From Trinickia diaoshuihuensis (GTDB lineage: Bacteria > Pseudomonadota > Gammaproteobacteria > Burkholderiales > Burkholderiaceae): a stretch of 64,000 nucleotides of DNA. The DNA lies in the NCBI RefSeq assembly GCF_003390925.1, contig NZ_QUBS01000033.1, positions 1 to 64,000 on the forward strand, written 5' to 3'. Numbering within the stretch: the stretch's first letter is position 1; each line of letters starts with the position of its first letter. This document shows, one piece after another, positions 61,286-64,000 of this stretch. A program made the translations under genes and the position numbers. The notes under the pieces were generated by a model. That model searched no databases. It saw only the letters and a program-made list of their open reading frames with translations, and was not told the origin of the DNA.

Positions 61286-61984
61286 ATGTCCCATATCGAA
61301 GAGAACCTGCGGGCCGTCCACGCCCGCATCGAACGCGCGGCCCAAGCTGCCCACCGCGCTCCCGATTCGATTCGTCTGCTCGCCGTCTCCAAGACGTTCC
61401 CCGCCGACGATGTGCGCGCAGCGTTCGGCGCCGGCCAACGCGCGTTCGGCGAAAACTACGTGCAGGAATCGGTCTCGAAGATCGAGGCGCTCGCCGATCT
61501 GCGCGCATCGATCGAATGGCATTTCATCGGGCCGCTGCAGTCGAACAAGACACGCCCCGTCGCCGAGCAGTTCGATTGGGTGCATTCGGTCGATCGCCTC
61601 AAAATCGCCCAGCGTTTGTCCGAGCAGCGGCCGGCCGCCCTGCCCGCGCTCAACGTATGCCTTCAAGTCAACGTCAGCGGCGAGGCCTCGAAGAGCGGCG
61701 TCGAACCGGCCGAAGCACTGGGCCTCGCGCGCGAGATCGCCGCGCTGCCGAAGCTGCGCTTGCGCGGGCTGATGTCGATTCCGGAACCGGCCGGCGACCT
61801 GCAAGCGCAGCGCGAACCGCACCGGGTCTTGCGCACGCTGTTCGACACGCTCCGCGCCGAAGGTCTCGCGCTCGATACGCTGTCGATGGGTATGTCGAGC
61901 GATTTGGAAGCGGCTGTGCTCGAAGGCGCAACGATTGTCCGCGTCGGCACCGCGATTTTCGGCAAACGCGATTACGCGCATTGA
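61286..61984 (+). CDS. yggS: YggS/PLPBP-family pyridoxal phosphate homeostasis protein
   Basis: 232 residues from the ATG at 61286. Lys36 in IRLLAVSKTFPADDV is the PLP-binding lysine, at the same position as in E. coli YggS. FGENYVQESVSKIEAL, WHFIGPLQSNKTRPV, SVDRLKIAQRL, LQVNVSGEASKSG and LSMGMSSDLEAAVLEGATIVRVGTAIFG complete the fold-type III barrel. It is not known to catalyse a reaction; it buffers PLP and affects amino acid and keto acid balance. It precedes proC by 106 bp, a very common pair in bacteria. Confidence 0.95.
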   Translation: MSHIEENLRAVHARIERAAQAAHRAPDSIRLLAVSKTFPADDVRAAFGAGQRAFGENYVQESVSKIEALADLRASIEWHFIGPLQSNKTRPVAEQFDWVHSVDRLKIAQRLSEQRPAALPALNVCLQVNVSGEASKSGVEPAEALGLAREIAALPKLRLRGLMSIPEPAGDLQAQREPHRVLRTLFDTLRAEGLALDTLSMGMSSDLEAAVLEGATIVRVGTAIFGKRDYAH

Positions 61985-62055
61985 TCCGGTCCCGCGGCCG
62001 TACGGTTGCACTTCGTGCGGGTTGCGCCCGAATGATGCTTAGCCGGGCGGCGAAC

Positions 62056-62061
62056 TATAAT
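62056..62061 (+). promoter_or_regulatory. TATAAT -10 element before proC
   Basis: A perfect TATAAT lies 29 bp before the proC ATG, so the leader would be about 23 nt. No convincing -35 is present at 16-18 bp. Confidence 0.4.
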
Positions 62062-62090
62062 CGGCCGCTGCGTCCACTCCCAAGCTCATC

Positions 62091-62903
62091 ATGAAGATCG
62101 CATTCATCGGCGGCGGCAATATGGCCGCGGCATTGATCGGCGGCCTGATCAAGCGCGGCGTCGCGCCGGCCGACCTTTACGCCATCGACGTCAACGAAGA
62201 GGCCCGCGCGCGCGCACACGCGCAATTCGGCGTCGCAACGGCAGCTTCGGCCGACGAGTCGCTGCGACACTACGACGCCATCGTGCTGGCCGTGAAGCCG
62301 CAGGTGCTCAAGGCCGTGTCGGCCGCGCTCGCCCCCCATCTGTCGACGCAACTCGTCATCAGCATCGCCGCCGGCATCCGCGGTGCGGATGTGTCGCGTT
62401 GGCTCGGCGGCTACACGCGCGTCGTGCGCGCGATGCCCAATACGCCCGCGCTCATCGGGCAAGGCGTGACCGGATTGGCCGCACTCGGCGGCGTGGACGA
62501 AGCGGGCCGGTCGCTCGCCTCGCAAGTGCTCGGCGCCGTCGGCAGCTCGGTTTGGTTCGACGACGAAGCGAAGATCGATGCGGTCACCGCGATCTCGGGC
62601 AGCGGTCCCGCCTACGTGTTCTATTTCATCGAAGCCCTGCAAGAAGCGGCCCGCCGCCTCGGCTTGAGCGACGACGAAGGACGCGCGCTCGCGCTCGGCA
62701 CGTTTGCGGGCGCGGCTCAACTGGCGGTGCAATCGGACGAGAGCGCTTCGGTGCTGCGCGAACGCGTGACGTCCAAGGGCGGTACGACGGCCGCCGCGCT
62801 GGCGGCGTTCGATGCCCAAGGCGTCAAGGAAGCGATCGTCAAAGGCGTGCTCGCCGCGGATGCGCGCGCCAAGGAAATGGGCGACGAGTTGGGCAACCAA
62901 TAA
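62091..62903 (+). CDS. proC: ProC, pyrroline-5-carboxylate reductase
   Basis: 270 residues. The Rossmann start is IAFIGGGNMAAALIGGLIKRG (3-23). VLAVKPQVLKAV, ISIAAGIRGADVSRWLGG, VRAMPNTPALIGQGVTGLAAL and the C-terminal dimerisation helices with AITAISGSGPAYVFYFIEALQEAA and RERVTSKGGTTAAALAAFD are all intact. It reduces P5C to proline with NAD(P)H. A long G/C hairpin follows. Confidence 0.96.
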   Translation: MKIAFIGGGNMAAALIGGLIKRGVAPADLYAIDVNEEARARAHAQFGVATAASADESLRHYDAIVLAVKPQVLKAVSAALAPHLSTQLVISIAAGIRGADVSRWLGGYTRVVRAMPNTPALIGQGVTGLAALGGVDEAGRSLASQVLGAVGSSVWFDDEAKIDAVTAISGSGPAYVFYFIEALQEAARRLGLSDDEGRALALGTFAGAAQLAVQSDESASVLRERVTSKGGTTAAALAAFDAQGVKEAIVKGVLAADARAKEMGDELGNQ

Positions 62904-62920
62904 GTCGCGCCGCTCTTAAC

Positions 62921-62955
62921 TTGCCGGCGCGGCAGCAACCGAACCGCGCCGGCAA
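62921..62955. terminator. Terminator-like hairpin after proC
   Basis: TTGCCGGCGCGG (62921-62932) and its exact complement (62944-62955) form a 12-bp stem with an 11-nt loop. A short CTTTT lies a few bases further on. It sits between convergent proC and the small periplasmic protein gene. Confidence 0.6.
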
Positions 62956-62965
62956 GCAGCAGCTT

Positions 62966-63226
62966 TTACTGCCAGCCCGGATGCGACGCCCGGTAGTAGT
63001 CCAAGGCCGCCGCGCGTTCGCGCTCGGCTTCGCGGGCCAACTGTTCCGCGCGGGCCATGTGACCGCCGAACTGTCCGCCATGCTCCGCCTGGATCAAATG
63101 CATTTCGTCGATCGCGCGCTGCAAGTCGTGTGTCGCAGCCATGGCTTTGTCGTGCAACTCATCGGCGAAAGCGGTGCTCGCGACCAAAAGGGCGCAGACG
63201 AGCACGGGAAGCGTTTTGATTTTCAT
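62966..63226 (-). CDS. Small periplasmic protein of unknown function
   Basis: 86 residues from the ATG at 63226. A clear signal peptide (Lys-containing start, hydrophobic 6-18, cleavage after TAFA at residue 21) gives a mature protein of about 65 residues. It is almost entirely helical and rich in His, Ala, Glu and Met: DELHDKAMAATHDLQRAIDE, then AEHGGQFGGHMARAEQL. There are no cysteines after cleavage. Five of the mature residues are His, which hints at metal binding but is not proof. I do not recognise the family. It is downstream of ubiA's 3' end on the same strand. Confidence 0.75.
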   Translation of the reverse strand: MKIKTLPVLVCALLVASTAFADELHDKAMAATHDLQRAIDEMHLIQAEHGGQFGGHMARAEQLAREAERERAAALDYYRASHPGWQ

Positions 63227-63350
63227 AAGTCGAGTTCTCCGAAATAAGGGCTGTGCCCTTGAGACGGATAACGCTCCGCACCTTCGATACGCGTACCGGC
63301 GTGCGCCATGAACGTGTAAATTTCCATTACACGCGGCGCGCGCGGCTACG

Positions 63351-64000
63351 TCACAAACTCGAGACGGCGTAATGCGCGGCAATGCCTGCGAATAGAATGC
63401 CGCCGAGCCAGTTGTTATGGCGAAACGCCGCAAAGCAGGGCATCCGCTCCCGGCCTCGAATCAGCGTGTAGTGATAAAGCGCGCAACCGAGCGCGCCCGC
63501 CCAGCCAGCCCAATACAGCCAACCGAAACGCAGGGTATAGCCGAGCACCGCATAAATACCGAGCGTGACGCCATAACAGAACATCACCGCCGCGACGTCG
63601 TAACGGCCGAACGTCAATGCCGACGTACGGATGCCGATTTTGATGTCGTCGTCGCGATCGACCATCGCGTACTCGGTGTCGTACGCGACGGACCAAAACA
63701 CGTTTGCCGCGAGCATCACCCAAGCGATCGCCGGAACTTGATCCTGCACGGCCGCGAACGCCATCGGAATACCGAAGCCGAACGCAATGCCGAGATAGGC
63801 TTGCGGAATCGCGAAGAAACGTTTCGTGAACGGATAGGTCCCGGCCACGAAGAGCGCCGCCACCGACAACTCCTTGGTCAACCCGTTGAGCGGCAAGATC
63901 AGCAGAAACGACACGATCGACAAAGCGGCCGCGATGACGAGCGCTTCCCACGCGCGGATCTTGCCCGAGGTGATCGGACGCGATTCAGTGCGTTTGACAT
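63351..64000 (-). CDS. ubiA: UbiA, 4-hydroxybenzoate polyprenyltransferase (N-terminus beyond window)
   Basis: The C-terminal 215 residues or so are present; the frame is still open at base 64000. Upstream codons read [20 protein letters not shown] before [13 protein letters not shown], typical of the region after the first Asp-rich motif. The second Asp-rich motif is intact: [26 protein letters not shown]. Several membrane segments follow, and the end includes [20 protein letters not shown]. It prenylates 4-hydroxybenzoate in the membrane for ubiquinone. The first Asp-rich motif and start lie outside. Confidence 0.93.
   Translation of the reverse strand, partial: VKRTESRPITSGKIRAWEALVIAAALSIVSFLLILPLNGLTKELSVAALFVAGTYPFTKRFFAIPQAYLGIAFGFGIPMAFAAVQDQVPAIAWVMLAANVFWSVAYDTEYAMVDRDDDIKIGIRTSALTFGRYDVAAVMFCYGVTLGIYAVLGYTLRFGWLYWAGWAGALGCALYHYTLIRGRERMPCFAAFRHNNWLGGILFAGIAAHYAVSSL

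Noticed and set aside
61163-61293. Minus-strand 43-codon ORF overlapping the yggS start, with protein-like composition, in the position where pilT often lies
   Set aside because: No match to PilT can be seen, no Shine-Dalgarno sequence precedes it, and it overlaps the well-supported yggS start and its TATAAT. It is likely a chance frame in GC-rich DNA.

Overview
The window is GC-rich chromosomal DNA from a beta-proteobacterium, almost certainly Burkholderiaceae (Burkholderia sensu lato: Burkholderia, Paraburkholderia, Trinickia or a close relative). The support is the strong G/C third-position bias, the gene order mutL-miaA-purM-perM-hda-...-pcnB-folK-deoxynucleoside kinase-panB, the order hrcA-hemH-hslR-grpE-dnaK-dnaJ beside nadK-recN, and a T6SS with the tssM-tagF-ompA / tssA-H-G-F-E-D-C-B / tssJ-K-L layout. 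No rRNA, tRNA, insertion sequence, prophage or CRISPR array was seen. Most of the window reads as core chromosome.

Layout. (1) 1-16077 is a type VI secretion system. The C-terminal end of what is probably TssM, then TagF and a periplasmic BON/OmpA protein, run on the plus strand. They face a nine-gene minus-strand operon (TPR lipoprotein, tssB, tssC, hcp, tssE, tssF, tssG, clpV, tssA). Across a 362-bp A/T-richer divergent control region lies tssJ-tssK-tssL. No VgrG, PAAR or effector gene is present. (2) 16104-19192 holds a SulP/STAS anion transporter, a ParB-like nuclease-fold protein just upstream of it, and a DedA membrane protein. (3) 19372-29900 is a plus-strand housekeeping run: mutL, miaA, (purM reversed), an AI-2E-family transporter, hda, a HAD phosphatase, pcnB, folK, a deoxynucleoside kinase and panB. 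(4) 29962-39398 is mostly minus strand: a fused pabB-pabC, then dnaJ, dnaK and grpE with two sigma-32-like promoters, a small 53-residue membrane-protein ORF, hslR, hemH and hrcA. (5) 39660-53408 holds nadK, recN, glnE (reversed), a giant YhdP/AsmA-like protein, a Nit-family amidase, tldD and aroG. (6) 53454-64000 holds hmp, a PduO cobalamin adenosyltransferase, a D-lactate/glycolate-oxidase-type flavoprotein, glcD-glcE-glcF, yggS, proC, a small periplasmic protein, and ubiA cut by the window end.

The most notable signal is upstream of aroG (DAHP synthase). A sigma-70-type promoter is followed by a 24-codon ORF packed with Phe/Tyr/Trp codons, then a textbook intrinsic terminator. The terminator's 5' arm can pair instead, over 9 bp, with a segment inside the leader ORF. 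This is the layout of a ribosome-stalling transcription attenuator sensing phenylalanine. Other regulatory signals readable from the sequence are an NsrR-like operator before hmp, heat-shock promoters before grpE and dnaK, overlapping face-to-face -10 elements between purM and the AI-2E transporter gene, and -10 hexamers spaced to give leaderless or near-leaderless mRNAs for mutL, nadK, hrcA and the HAD phosphatase.

All assignments come from reading motifs, lengths and context by eye. No database search was run.
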